A DNA stretch of 64,000 nucleotides from Picosynechococcus sp. PCC 7002 (lineage in GTDB: Bacteria; Cyanobacteriota; Cyanobacteriia; Cyanobacteriales; MRBY01). The notes beneath the pieces were generated by a model that was not told the DNA's origin, ran no database searches, and worked only from the letters and a program-made list of their open reading frames with translations. The stretch's first letter is position 1. Each line of letters starts with the position of its first letter. Below, one piece after another: positions 1 through 8,334 of the stretch. The translations under genes were made by a program, and so were the position numbers. The stretch is from positions 620,001-684,000 of the forward strand of contig NZ_CAWLFA010000001.1 in NCBI RefSeq assembly GCF_963860125.1, given 5' to 3'.

Positions 1-132
1 ATCCAAGACATCACACAATTCACACACACATAATTCTTGGGCGCGCAACCGTTCCAGAATCTCCAAACGAATGGGATCTCCTAAGGCTTTGAAGCCCTGC
101 AAAATTAGGGATAGGTCTTGGGTGAGGGACAT
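1..132 (-). CDS. ArsR/SmtB-family metalloregulator, N-terminal part (cut by window edge)
   Basis: The first 44 codons of a minus-strand gene that runs off the left edge. The start ATG is at 132. The protein opens with the helical core typical of ArsR/SmtB repressors (GFKALGDPIRLEILERL) followed by C35-V-C37 and C40; the ELCVCEL pattern is the alpha3 metal-sensing motif of arsenic/antimony-type ArsR proteins. Such proteins repress an operon and release DNA on metal binding. It starts 28 bases after the stop of the membrane-fusion protein, on the same strand, so the two could be co-transcribed. The family is clear from the sequence; the inducing metal is inference, and the regulated genes are probably outside the window. 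Confidence 0.85.
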   Translation of the reverse strand, partial: MSLTQDLSLILQGFKALGDPIRLEILERLRAQELCVCELCDVLD

Positions 133-160
133 TAAATCAAAAATAATTGATGCTTTATGG

Positions 161-1420
161 TTATTCGGACAGCAAACTTAAGCGGACTGTTTGTCCAGTT
201 TCCAGGGGGCGATCGCCTTGGACAACATATCGTTCCCCGGCACTGAGGCCACTCAAGATGGCGACCATGCCATTATCTTCGGGGCCGACCTGCACCGGAC
301 GCGCTTGCACAGTTGTTGTGTCCCCCTGGGTAACGGGCACAAATACCGTCGTCTGGTTGCCATTATTCCCCGTGGTGAGGGCGGATGCGGGAATCATGAC
401 AGCCGTGGTGAGGTTGGGATCTGTAAGGCTGACCCGCGCCAATAACCCCGTGGCAATTTTTCCTGCGGGATTAGGAATGGTCACTTCAATGGGAATTAAA
501 CGGGCAGCGGCATCGGCCACAGGAGAAATGCGGGTGACTTCGCCGGGAAAGGTTTCCCCAGGGAAGGCATCGAGGGCCACATTAACCCGTTGACCTTGGG
601 CAAATTGGCTCAGATCCCGGTCAGAGATTTGGATTTCAACCTTAATGGCGCTCAGATCGCCAATTTCGACGAGGGTTTGCCCCCCTTGAATCGTATCGCC
701 AGCTTCGGCTTGCTTACTGAGGAGAATGCCACTTTGGGGCGCTGTGATTTGGGTATAGGTAAGGCGTTCTTGGGCCTGGGCGAGGATCGCTTGTTGGGCC
801 GTCACCCGTTGCTTGGTGGCGGCGATCGCCTGTTGACGGGTAATGACTTGTTCTTGGCTGGCTTTTAGTACCTGGGCGGCAGTGGCTTGCTGGGTTTGGG
901 CGACTTCAGCTTGTTGGGCGGTGATCGCTCCCGCTTCGGCTAACTGTTGGAGACGGCGGGCATCGGCTTCGGCTTGTTTGAGTTCGGCCCGGTTCCGTTC
1001 CACCTGGGCTTTAGCTTCGGCAAGAACAGATTCTGCTTCTTTCACTTCAAATTGCCGGGCGGCCAGTTCAGCTTGGGCTTCACTGACATCGGTGCGGGGT
1101 AAGTCCTGTTCCACGGCGGCGAGCAGTTGACCTTGGCGAATAAAATCTCCCACATCTGCATTGAGGGTAAGCAATTGTCCTTCGACCCGGGAGCGGACTA
1201 CCACTTGTTTCAGGGCCATGGTGGTGCCGGTATAGCTGGCGGTGGGGGCTGTTTCTGTCCCAGTGGCGATCGCCACCTCGACTAGGGGCGGTTGGTCTGA
1301 CTGTTCTAGGCGGCCCGCTGGTTGGGCATTGCTATTTTGTTCGAGGGCGCATCCCGTCGAAACAAAGGCCAGGGTTAGGGATAAACAGGCACCGATGGGG
1401 AGATGAAATTGCTGAGCCAT
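161..1420 (-). CDS. RND efflux periplasmic adaptor (membrane fusion protein), lipoprotein
   Basis: A 419-residue HlyD/AcrA-type adaptor linking an inner-membrane RND pump to an outer-membrane channel. I place the start at 1420 because this gives a lipoprotein signal (MAQQFHLPIG..., hydrophobic core, VSTGC lipobox near residue 24); a longer frame exists upstream but would bury the signal. After the signal come a lipoyl-like segment (VVVRSRVEGQLL), a long Ala/Gln/Glu-rich coiled-coil hairpin (about residues 110-225), the second lipoyl half (ITAPQSGILL) and beta-barrel/membrane-proximal domains. The matching pump is not visible and may lie left of the window. A metal-sensing ArsR gene follows directly, which hints at toxic-ion export, but substrate is unknown. 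Confidence 0.85.
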   Translation of the reverse strand: MAQQFHLPIGACLSLTLAFVSTGCALEQNSNAQPAGRLEQSDQPPLVEVAIATGTETAPTASYTGTTMALKQVVVRSRVEGQLLTLNADVGDFIRQGQLLAAVEQDLPRTDVSEAQAELAARQFEVKEAESVLAEAKAQVERNRAELKQAEADARRLQQLAEAGAITAQQAEVAQTQQATAAQVLKASQEQVITRQQAIAATKQRVTAQQAILAQAQERLTYTQITAPQSGILLSKQAEAGDTIQGGQTLVEIGDLSAIKVEIQISDRDLSQFAQGQRVNVALDAFPGETFPGEVTRISPVADAAARLIPIEVTIPNPAGKIATGLLARVSLTDPNLTTAVMIPASALTTGNNGNQTTVFVPVTQGDTTTVQARPVQVGPEDNGMVAILSGLSAGERYVVQGDRPLETGQTVRLSLLSE

Positions 1421-1605
1421 AGGAGAGCACCAAGGAGGGGAATAGCAGGCAAAAAACTTAATGTTTCTTAAAGGTTTTGTCGCCGCTGATTCTAACATCT
1501 CAATTTTGAGGCTGCCGCTCACCCAGGTCTTTCTCCCATAACTCCGATGGCGATCGCCTACAATAGCTAGAACATAAAAAATCACTACAACATCAAGAGA
1601 ACGTT

Positions 1606-2697
1606 ATGTCCGTACTGGCGGCGATCGCAGTTTTGGCACTCCTCATCGTGATCCATGAGTTGGGTCACTTCTCAGCAGCCCGACTTCAAAATATCCATGT
1701 CAACCGCTTTTCCATTGGCTTTGGGCCGACCCTGCTCAAATACCAAGGCAAAGAAACCGAGTATGCGGTGCGCGCCTTCCCCCTCGGTGGCTATGTGGGC
1801 TTCCCCGATGACGACCCAGACAGTGATATTCCCCCAGAAGACCCGAACCTCTTGCGTAATCGTCCCGTCTTTGACCGGGCGATCGTGATCAGTGCCGGGG
1901 TCATTGCCAATTTAATTTTTGCCTACTTCCTCCTCGTGGTACAGGCAGGCACCGTGGGTTTTCAAGATATTAACTATCAACCGGGTGTACGCATTCCCCA
2001 AGTATTAACCGAAGTAGACTCCCCGGCAGCCGCAGCAGGTATTCAAAGCGAAGATATTGTCCTAGCTGTTAATGGCCAAACCCTCCTCAGTGGCCAAGCC
2101 GCCCTTGAGGAATTGCGGGTGCTGATTCAGGAGGCTCCCAACGAAACCCTTAATCTGCAACTCCAACGGGGCGAAGCAACGCTCACTGTAGATGTAACCC
2201 CCGATGCGGGGAGTGATGGGCAAGGAAAAATTGGGGTGATGTTAGCTCCCAATGGTGAAATTGTGCGCAACCGTGCCGGTAACCCCATTGCGGCCCTCCA
2301 GGCAGGCTCCCGGGAGTTTCAGCGGCTTGCCAGTCTCACAGTGCAAGGCTTTGGTCAACTCATCTTCAATTTCCAAGAAACAGCCCAACAGGTGGCTGGC
2401 CCCGTGGCGATCGTGGCGGTGGGAGCCGATTTAGCAAAAGATGATCTAAGTAATCTGTTCCAATTTGGTTCACTCATCAGCATTAACCTGGCGATTATTA
2501 ATATTTTGCCCTTACCCGCTTTAGACGGCGGCCAACTGGCCTTTCTCCTAGTAGAAGGAATTCGCGGTAAACCTCTGCCGATGCGCCTCCAGGAAAACAT
2601 TATGCAAACGGGCTTAGTCCTGTTACTTGGCCTTGGGGTTTTTCTCATCGTGCGCGACACCGTCAACCTGGCTTTTTTCCAAAATTTAATTCGTTAA
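1606..2697 (+). CDS. rseP: Site-2 intramembrane zinc metalloprotease RseP
   Basis: A 363-residue S2P-family protease that cuts membrane-bound anti-sigma factors or signal-peptide remnants within the plasma membrane. The first membrane helix carries the zinc motif HELGH (H17, E18, H21). A PDZ domain follows (roughly residues 105-200, with the VNGQTLLSG signature), and the third zinc ligand lies in LPLPALDGGQLAF near residue 305. Length matches the single-PDZ cyanobacterial form (E. coli RseP, about 450, has two PDZ domains). The start, MSVLAAIAVL, puts the helix at the extreme N-terminus as usual. It is divergent from the efflux adaptor, with a 185-base shared upstream region. Confidence 0.92.
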   Translation: MSVLAAIAVLALLIVIHELGHFSAARLQNIHVNRFSIGFGPTLLKYQGKETEYAVRAFPLGGYVGFPDDDPDSDIPPEDPNLLRNRPVFDRAIVISAGVIANLIFAYFLLVVQAGTVGFQDINYQPGVRIPQVLTEVDSPAAAAGIQSEDIVLAVNGQTLLSGQAALEELRVLIQEAPNETLNLQLQRGEATLTVDVTPDAGSDGQGKIGVMLAPNGEIVRNRAGNPIAALQAGSREFQRLASLTVQGFGQLIFNFQETAQQVAGPVAIVAVGADLAKDDLSNLFQFGSLISINLAIINILPLPALDGGQLAFLLVEGIRGKPLPMRLQENIMQTGLVLLLGLGVFLIVRDTVNLAFFQNLIR

Positions 2698-2708
2698 TTT
2701 CTTTGTTC

Positions 2709-2735
2709 CGTAGGGGTTAACGCTGGTTAATCCCT
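2709..2735. repeat. Diverged copy of a small dispersed palindrome
   Basis: Between rseP and the DUF3493 gene sits CGTAGGGGTTAAC followed by GCT and GGTTAATCCC, an imperfect inverted repeat. It resembles the better copies at 4781-4809 and 37537-37561, beginning with the same CGTAGGGGTT. It may be a degenerate member of the same family or a simple transcript hairpin. Confidence 0.4.
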
Positions 2736-2751
2736 CGCAATTGATACAACC

Positions 2752-3018
2752 ATGAGTCAAAAGTTCACCCCCGAAAAAATGGCCCGTCTACGGGCGGAAG
2801 CCAAAAATCCTTACCGTTCGCTCCGCCAATTTATTTATCTATGCTTTGGGTTGTCTGGGGGCATTGGGGGGATGATTTTTCTGTTGCAAATTGCCGCTGG
2901 GCGAGATTTAGACCAGGCGATTCCGAATCTGGCGGTGCAGGCTGGGGTTGTGGGTTTAATGATTTTTCTCTGGCGCTGGGAAAACAAAAATAAACTCGCC
3001 AGTCAAGAGAAAGAATAA
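2752..3018 (+). CDS. DUF3493 small membrane protein (LPA3-like)
   Basis: An 88-residue protein with a basic N-terminus (KMARLRAEAKNPYRSLRQFIY) and two predicted membrane helices (about residues 27-47 and 60-76), ending in a charged tail. This is the DUF3493 pattern, found in cyanobacteria and as a domain of the plant chloroplast protein LPA3 (low PSII accumulation 3). A role in thylakoid protein assembly is plausible from the plant homologue but not shown for the bacterial protein. It lies 54 bases after rseP and 33 before the next gene, all on plus, so operon membership is likely. Confidence 0.75.
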   Translation: MSQKFTPEKMARLRAEAKNPYRSLRQFIYLCFGLSGGIGGMIFLLQIAAGRDLDQAIPNLAVQAGVVGLMIFLWRWENKNKLASQEKE

Positions 3019-3051
3019 GCTGGATCTCACCAATTGGCCCGTTAATTTTAA

Positions 3052-3966
3052 ATGAATAAATTGATGCTGCCCCCTTGGTTACAACCGGGGGATTTATTGA
3101 AAGTGATTGCCCCTAGTGGTCGTTTGCTAGAGCAGGATGCCTTTTGGGCTGGGGTAGATATTTGGCGATCGCAAGGATATCAGGTAGAACTGACGGCGGG
3201 TTGGGATGCGCGCTGGGGCTATTTAGCGGGCAACGATCAGGGGCGACGGGACGCCTTAGCAGAAGCTTGGTTTGACCCAGATTGCAAAGGCATTCTCTGT
3301 GCGCGGGGCGGTTATGGCGGGATGCGCCTCCTAGAAAATTGGGACTGGAAAATCGACCAAGTGACTCCCAAATGGCTGATCGGCTTTTCGGACATTACCA
3401 GTCTATTGTGGAGTTTAGGCACGGTGGGCATTGCCAGTATCCACGGCCCCGTTTTAACTACTTTTGCGGCAGAACCCGATTGGTCTAGGCAAAGATTATT
3501 TGATTTCTTGACGGGAAAACCCCTTGAAGCGCTCCAGGGCAAGGGCTGGGGCAATGGCCAAGCTGAAGGAATTTTATTGCCCGCAAATTTGACGGTGGCG
3601 ACCCACATTCTCAAAACACCGTTACAGCCGAATTTTAAGAATGTCATTCTGGCCCTCGAAGACGTGACAGAAGCGCCCTACCGCATTGATCGCCTGTTAA
3701 CTCAATGGCGACTGCTGGGGGCTTTTGAAAAAATCAAAGGCATTGCCCTCGGTCGTTTTAGCCAATGTGATGAGTTGGGTTCAGCGGACAGTTTTAGCGT
3801 TATGGAAGTGCTTGGCGATCGCCTCCAGGATTTAAACATTCCGATTGTCGCCGAGTTGCCCTTTGGCCATGATGGGATTAATGCCGCTTTACCCGTGGGG
3901 GTTCCGGTAATTTTAGATGGCGATCGCGGTTTACTCTCTTTCCCGGAGAAGCCGACCCCCCATTAG
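3052..3966 (+). CDS. LD-carboxypeptidase, peptidase family S66
   Basis: A 304-residue serine peptidase of the LdcA/microcin-immunity (MccF) superfamily, which removes the terminal D-Ala from murein tetrapeptides during cell-wall recycling. Visible family signatures are the ARGGYG loop at residues 84-89 and the nucleophile elbow GFSDIT with S113, followed by SIHGPV; the C-terminal half contains the catalytic Glu/His region (LALEDVTEAPYRIDR and LPFGHD). There is no signal peptide, as expected for a cytoplasmic recycling enzyme. Murein recycling is the default role; an MccF-like role in peptide-nucleotide resistance cannot be excluded. Confidence 0.85.
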   Translation: MNKLMLPPWLQPGDLLKVIAPSGRLLEQDAFWAGVDIWRSQGYQVELTAGWDARWGYLAGNDQGRRDALAEAWFDPDCKGILCARGGYGGMRLLENWDWKIDQVTPKWLIGFSDITSLLWSLGTVGIASIHGPVLTTFAAEPDWSRQRLFDFLTGKPLEALQGKGWGNGQAEGILLPANLTVATHILKTPLQPNFKNVILALEDVTEAPYRIDRLLTQWRLLGAFEKIKGIALGRFSQCDELGSADSFSVMEVLGDRLQDLNIPIVAELPFGHDGINAALPVGVPVILDGDRGLLSFPEKPTPH

Positions 3967-4032
3967 CACCGCTTCGGCAATGGGGTAAACTGGATCCCTG
4001 TGCATTGTAAGGAAAGCATTAGTAGGAAAGCC

Positions 4033-4758
4033 GTGCGAAAGATCATTATTGCGGGTAATTGGAAAATGTATAAGACTCAAGCCGAGTCTTTAGACTTTCT
4101 CAAAGCATTACTGCCCAAAATCGCCGATGACCATGAAGAACGAGAAGTGGTACTCTGTACGCCCTTTACCGATTTAGGCTTAATGTCCAAGAGTCTCCAC
4201 GGAACGCGGGTACGTCTAGGAGCACAAAATATCCACTGGGCTGACGAAGGTGCCTTTACTGGGGAAATCTCCGGGTCAATGCTGACGGAAATGGGCGTCC
4301 GTTATGTCATTGTGGGCCATAGCGAAAGACGGCAATATTTTGGTGAAACCGATGAAACCGTAAATCAACGCCTTAAAGCGGCCCAACGCCACGGTCTAAC
4401 GCCGATTCTCTGTGTTGGTGAAAGCAAAGCCCAACGGGATGCTGGCGAAACGGAAGCGGTGATTTTTGCCCAGTTAGAGCAAGATTTAGTCGATATTGAT
4501 CAAAATAACTTGGTTGTTGCCTACGAACCCATTTGGGCCATTGGCACAGGTGACACTTGTGATGCCACCGAAGCAAACCGAGTCATTGGTCTGATCCGCG
4601 AAAAACTCACCAATAAAAATGTCACCATTCAATATGGTGGTTCCGTCAAGCCGAATAACGTTGATGAGATTATGGCCCAGCCCGAAATTGATGGAGCCTT
4701 GGTAGGTGGTGCGAGCCTAGAGGCAGAGAGTTTTGCCCGCTTGGTGAACTATGTGTAA
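4033..4758 (+). CDS. tpiA: Triosephosphate isomerase
   Basis: A 241-residue TIM-barrel enzyme interconverting dihydroxyacetone phosphate and glyceraldehyde 3-phosphate in glycolysis and the Calvin cycle. I chose the GTG at 4033, preceded by TAGGAAAG, because it gives the standard N-terminus MRKIIIAGNWKMYKT; an in-frame ATG at 4000 would add 11 non-conserved residues. Catalytic residues are all present: K11 in NWKMY, H96 in GHSERR and E165 in YEPIWAIGTG. The phosphate-binding GGSV and GALVGGASL loops are intact. A 22-base perfect palindrome follows the stop. Confidence 0.95.
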   Translation: MRKIIIAGNWKMYKTQAESLDFLKALLPKIADDHEEREVVLCTPFTDLGLMSKSLHGTRVRLGAQNIHWADEGAFTGEISGSMLTEMGVRYVIVGHSERRQYFGETDETVNQRLKAAQRHGLTPILCVGESKAQRDAGETEAVIFAQLEQDLVDIDQNNLVVAYEPIWAIGTGDTCDATEANRVIGLIREKLTNKNVTIQYGGSVKPNNVDEIMAQPEIDGALVGGASLEAESFARLVNYV

Positions 4759-4780
4759 GTTCTAATCAATTTTTCATTGG

Positions 4781-4809
4781 GTGGGGGTTTACCATGGTAA
4801 ACCCCTACG
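4781..4809. repeat. Dispersed palindromic repeat, best copy
   Basis: The 22 bases 4784-4805 form a perfect palindrome (GGGGTTTACC-AT-GGTAAACCCC), extended by CTACG on the right. A 25-base core of this element (4785-4809) recurs with one mismatch at 37537-37561. It lies between tpiA and chlD and could act as a transcript-end hairpin, although no T-run follows directly. Confidence 0.7.
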
Positions 4810-4872
4810 TTTTAATCATCTTTTCATTTCCACATTGCCAAACTTTTATTTTTATAAAAACTTTTTTGATAG

Positions 4873-6921
4873 ATGCCTACTCTCACGACATCGCGCACGA
4901 CCTTTCCCCTAACAGCGGTGGTTGGTCAAGATGTAATCAAAACTGCTCTCCTGCTGGGGGCCGTTGATCCTGCCCTTGGTGGGGTGGCGATCGCCGGGAA
5001 ACGGGGCACCGCAAAATCCGTGATGGCCCGGGGAATCCATTCTCTTTTGCCCCCCATCGAAGTTATTAAGGACAATCCCTTTAACTGTGATGTGCAGAAC
5101 CGCAGTGATTGGGACGATCTCACCGCAGCGACCTATGGTGAAACGGCCAGCGAAAACATTCCCACAGAAGTGATTGCCGCGCCTTTTGTGCAAATTCCCC
5201 TGGGCGTTACCGAAGATCGTCTCTTGGGTTCTGTGGATGTCGAAGCTTCCGTGCGCCAGGGAGAACCTGTTTTCCAACCTGGTCTATTGGCCCAAGCCCA
5301 TCGGGGTGTGTTGTACATCGATGAAATCAACCTCCTTGATGACCAAATTGCTAACCAACTCCTGACGGTCTTAACCGAAGGACGCAACCAAATCGAACGG
5401 GAAGGTATTAGTTTTTCGCACCCCTGTCGGCCCCTCCTCATTGCCACCTATAACCCCGAAGAAGGAAATCTGCGGGAACACCTCCGCGATCGCATCGCCA
5501 TTACCCTGTCCGCCGATCGCCCCCTCAGCCTCGAAGAACGGGTAGCAGCAGTGGATCAAGTCGTGCAATATGCCACGGCTCCCAAGGATTTTCTCCAAAG
5601 CTATGAAGAAGACCTTGATGCCCTCCGCACCCAAATTATCCTGGCCCGGGAATGGCTCAAGGAAGTCAAAATCAGCAAAGACCAAGTGGCCTACCTCGTG
5701 AGCGAAGCAGTGCGTGGTAGTGTCGAAGGTCACCGAGCCGAACTGTTTGCCGTACGCGTTGCCATGGCTGCTGCCGCCCTTGATGGCCGTAATGTTGTGA
5801 TTGCCGATGATCTCCGCACAGCGGTCGAACTGGTGATTTTGCCCAGGGCCACGACAATCCCCACCCCAGAAGATGAGGATATGCAGCCACCTCCACCGCC
5901 GCCACCCCCTCAATCCCAAGACGATCAACAGGACGAGGAGGATCAATCCCAGGACGAAGATCAAGAGGATCAAGACGACGACGATCAAAACGAAGACCAA
6001 GAGGAACAGCCGGAACAGGAGCCGACGATTCCCGAGGAATTTGTATTTGACCCAGAGGGGGTTGTGCTTGACCCAGGGATTCTCGCCTTTGCCCAGATGA
6101 TGCAAAACAAAGGTAACTCCGGGAAACGGGGCTTAATTTTCTCCGATGACCGGGGCCGTTACATTAAGCCGATGTTACCGCGGGGGAAAGTACGGCGCAT
6201 TGCGGTGGATGCGACCCTGCGGGCGGCGGCTCCCTACCAAAAGGCGCGACGACTGCGGCACCCTGAGCGAAAAGTGATCGTCGAGCAAAGTGATCTGCGC
6301 TCTAAACGGATGGCCCGTAAAGCAGGGGCTTTGATGATTTTCCTTGTTGATGCCTCTGGATCTATGGCTCTGAACCGAATGCAGGCAGCGAAAGGGGCGG
6401 TGATGCGTCTGCTGACAGAAGCCTATGAAAACCGTGACCAAATTGCGTTGATTCCGTTCCGGGGCGAAATGGCGGAGGTGCTTTTACCTCCTACCCGTTC
6501 GATTACTTTGGCGCGCAATAGATTGGAAACGTTGCCCTGTGGTGGTGGTTCACCGCTGTCCCATGGGTTAACCCAAGCTGTGCATATCGGTGTGAATGCG
6601 CAAATGTCCGGTGATGTGGGTGAAGTAGTAATCGTCGCGATTACTGATGGTCGGGGCAATATTCCCCTCTCTCGTTCCCTCGGCGAAAAACCAGAGGAAG
6701 GGGAAGAAAAACCTGATATTAAAGAGGAACTTCTGGATATTGCCGGTAAAATCCGTGCTTCTGGGATGAAACTGCTGATTATTGACACAGAGAAGAAGTT
6801 TATTTCCTCTGGCTTCGGTAAAGAGCTAGCTGCTAAAGCGGGGGGTAAATATTACCGTCTGCCCAAGGCCACAGATCAGGCGATCGCCGCCATGGCCAAA
6901 GGAGCAATGGCCGAAATTTAG
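4873..6921 (+). CDS. chlD: Magnesium chelatase subunit D
   Basis: A 682-residue subunit of the ChlI-ChlD-ChlH complex that inserts Mg into protoporphyrin IX, the first committed step of chlorophyll synthesis. The N-terminal AAA+ module (residues 1 to about 330) has a degenerate Walker A (GKRGTAKS, Ala in place of the last Gly), expected for ChlD as opposed to ChlI. A polyproline run and a strongly acidic Asp/Gln/Glu linker (about residues 337-383) join it to a C-terminal integrin-I/VWA domain whose MIDAS motif DASGSM begins at D493. Length and order match the family. A HIP1-centred hairpin follows. Confidence 0.96.
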   Translation: MPTLTTSRTTFPLTAVVGQDVIKTALLLGAVDPALGGVAIAGKRGTAKSVMARGIHSLLPPIEVIKDNPFNCDVQNRSDWDDLTAATYGETASENIPTEVIAAPFVQIPLGVTEDRLLGSVDVEASVRQGEPVFQPGLLAQAHRGVLYIDEINLLDDQIANQLLTVLTEGRNQIEREGISFSHPCRPLLIATYNPEEGNLREHLRDRIAITLSADRPLSLEERVAAVDQVVQYATAPKDFLQSYEEDLDALRTQIILAREWLKEVKISKDQVAYLVSEAVRGSVEGHRAELFAVRVAMAAAALDGRNVVIADDLRTAVELVILPRATTIPTPEDEDMQPPPPPPPPQSQDDQQDEEDQSQDEDQEDQDDDDQNEDQEEQPEQEPTIPEEFVFDPEGVVLDPGILAFAQMMQNKGNSGKRGLIFSDDRGRYIKPMLPRGKVRRIAVDATLRAAAPYQKARRLRHPERKVIVEQSDLRSKRMARKAGALMIFLVDASGSMALNRMQAAKGAVMRLLTEAYENRDQIALIPFRGEMAEVLLPPTRSITLARNRLETLPCGGGSPLSHGLTQAVHIGVNAQMSGDVGEVVIVAITDGRGNIPLSRSLGEKPEEGEEKPDIKEELLDIAGKIRASGMKLLIIDTEKKFISSGFGKELAAKAGGKYYRLPKATDQAIAAMAKGAMAEI

Positions 6922-6962
6922 GCGATTTTAAATCCATAAAAGCTTCAGGGGCGATTGTCTAC

Positions 6963-6984
6963 AAAGGCGATCGCCTTTATTTTT
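6963..6984 (+). terminator. Terminator-like hairpin after chlD
   Basis: AAAGGCGA-TCGCCTTT is a perfect 16-base palindrome containing the HIP1 octamer, followed by ATTTTT. It stands 42 bases after the chlD stop and looks like a Rho-independent terminator. With no unpaired loop bases, the real stem would be about 6 bp with a 4-base loop. Confidence 0.5.
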
Positions 6985-7190
6985 CCTTCTGGGGGCAAGG
7001 CTACAATGAAACCATCTGGCTCACGGGAAAACATACTATGGCAACCACTCTCTTGATTCAAAGCAATCTGGCTCCTCTTGAGGTTTCTTTTCCGGCGATC
7101 GCCTTTTAGTTCAAGAATTTTTGGTGACGAAACCCCGTAGGCTATACTAAAAAGCTGTGCCAAACGCCATCCAAAATCACTGCCTTCACC

Positions 7191-7574
7191 ATGACTGTTA
7201 ACGCCGAAGAACGGGCTAAACTTGACAACGAATTATCCAATCGGTTTATTGACCTCGATCCCGACGGTTATTTTATTATCTACCTAGACCGTGAACAGGG
7301 TTTAATTTGCGCGAAACATTACACCAATACGATTAACGACAAAGGTTTAGCCACAGATCCAGAAACCGGAGAAGTCCTCGCCTGCAAAGGTAGTTTAGAA
7401 CGGACTCATGTCACTGTTTACGCTGGCCGCACCGCAAAAGAATTAGGTATTGAAATTACCGAAAAAGCCGATCCCTGTCCCATTTCCAAGTTAGATCATG
7501 CCCTATATCTCGGACGGGAATTTGTCAAAGCCGAAATCGCCCTTCTTTCCGGCACAGAATACATTCAAGATTAA
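7191..7574 (+). CDS. DUF4346 protein
   Basis: A 127-residue soluble protein matching the cyanobacterial DUF4346 family (linked by annotation to pterin-binding proteins). Characteristic segments are FIDLDPDGYFIIYLDRE near residue 20, AKHYTNTINDKGLA near residue 43 and ISKLDHALYLGREFVKAE near the C-terminus. The start ATG follows the context CACCATGACTG. It has the base composition of its core neighbours, unlike the next gene, which starts 8 bases after its stop. Function is unknown; I recognise only the family. Confidence 0.7.
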   Translation: MTVNAEERAKLDNELSNRFIDLDPDGYFIIYLDREQGLICAKHYTNTINDKGLATDPETGEVLACKGSLERTHVTVYAGRTAKELGIEITEKADPCPISKLDHALYLGREFVKAEIALLSGTEYIQD

Positions 7575-7582
7575 CAAAAAGC

Positions 7583-8290
7583 ATGGCTAAGTTTTTAACT
7601 ACATCTGGCACTTCTTATCACATTGAACAAATCATTATTGGTGCTAAAACAAATATCATCCTTCTTTCTCCCTATTTATTCCTTTCAAGAACTTTATTAG
7701 AAAGGTTACAGGATGCAGAGCGCAGAAATATTAAGATTGTTGTTGTTTATAGTCAAAACAAACTTAGACAAGCAGAAATTGAAGTAGTAAGAAACTTTAA
7801 GAATTTGGATATTCTTTATTCTCCAAATCTCCATGCAAAATGCTACTTTAATGAACAAGAAATGATTATCACTTCAATGAATATGTATGAATTTTCAGAG
7901 AAGAATAATCGCGAAATGGGAATCTTAATCAATCGACAAGAAGACAATCAAATATATGTCGATACTTGTCGAGAAGTAAAATCAATTCTTGCCGCTGCTC
8001 AACGTTGTGACGCGACGGGTGAGCCTTTAGCATCTCCGCCCCAGACATCTGAACAAAATACTGTATCTCAAGATAATCAAGTAACAGAAACAAAAGCCTT
8101 CTGTATTCGTTGTCGCGGCGATATTCCCTTAAATACTCACCGTCCCTTGTGTTCTAAATGCTATGTTGCTTGGGTGAAATTCAAAAATCGTAAACATCCA
8201 GAAAAATATTGTCATCAATGTGGCCTGGAAGTGAAGACATCACTTGTTAAGCCCATTTGTAAAACTTGCTTTGCAGCAAACAAAGCATAA
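7583..8290 (+). CDS. Phospholipase-D-fold protein with two C-terminal zinc ribbons
   Basis: A 235-residue protein in two parts. Residues 1-140 are a single PLD-like domain with a variant HKD motif: H84-x-K86, followed by TSMN near residue 97 and a conserved N/E-rich segment; the Asp of the classical H-x-K-x4-D is Glu here. Residues 170-235 hold two Cys4 ribbons (C174, C177, C190, C193 and C210, C213, C226, C229), suggesting nucleic-acid or protein binding. A single HKD half usually means a dimeric nuclease (Nuc/BfiL type). The gene is clearly richer in A+T than its neighbours and is inserted between DUF4346 and argS, consistent with horizontal arrival. Substrate unknown. Confidence 0.75.
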   Translation: MAKFLTTSGTSYHIEQIIIGAKTNIILLSPYLFLSRTLLERLQDAERRNIKIVVVYSQNKLRQAEIEVVRNFKNLDILYSPNLHAKCYFNEQEMIITSMNMYEFSEKNNREMGILINRQEDNQIYVDTCREVKSILAAAQRCDATGEPLASPPQTSEQNTVSQDNQVTETKAFCIRCRGDIPLNTHRPLCSKCYVAWVKFKNRKHPEKYCHQCGLEVKTSLVKPICKTCFAANKA

Positions 8291-8334
8291 AAAATATTTT
8301 TATATCGTCAAAGTTTAAAAAGTAATTATTTATC

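Noticed and set aside
7..32. CACACA-rich stretch at the left edge as a simple repeat
   Set aside because: It is the antisense of the Cys-Val-Cys metal-binding codons of the ArsR gene.
5371..6105. 244-residue ORF antisense to chlD
   Set aside because: It arises from the repetitive acidic linker of chlD read in reverse (Leu/Val/Ile runs opposite Asp/Gln/Glu codons) and has no independent support.
6945..7163. 72-residue minus-strand ORF between chlD and the DUF4346 gene
   Set aside because: Its translation shows no family features, and the region contains HIP1 hairpins and the promoter of the next gene; best explained as chance.
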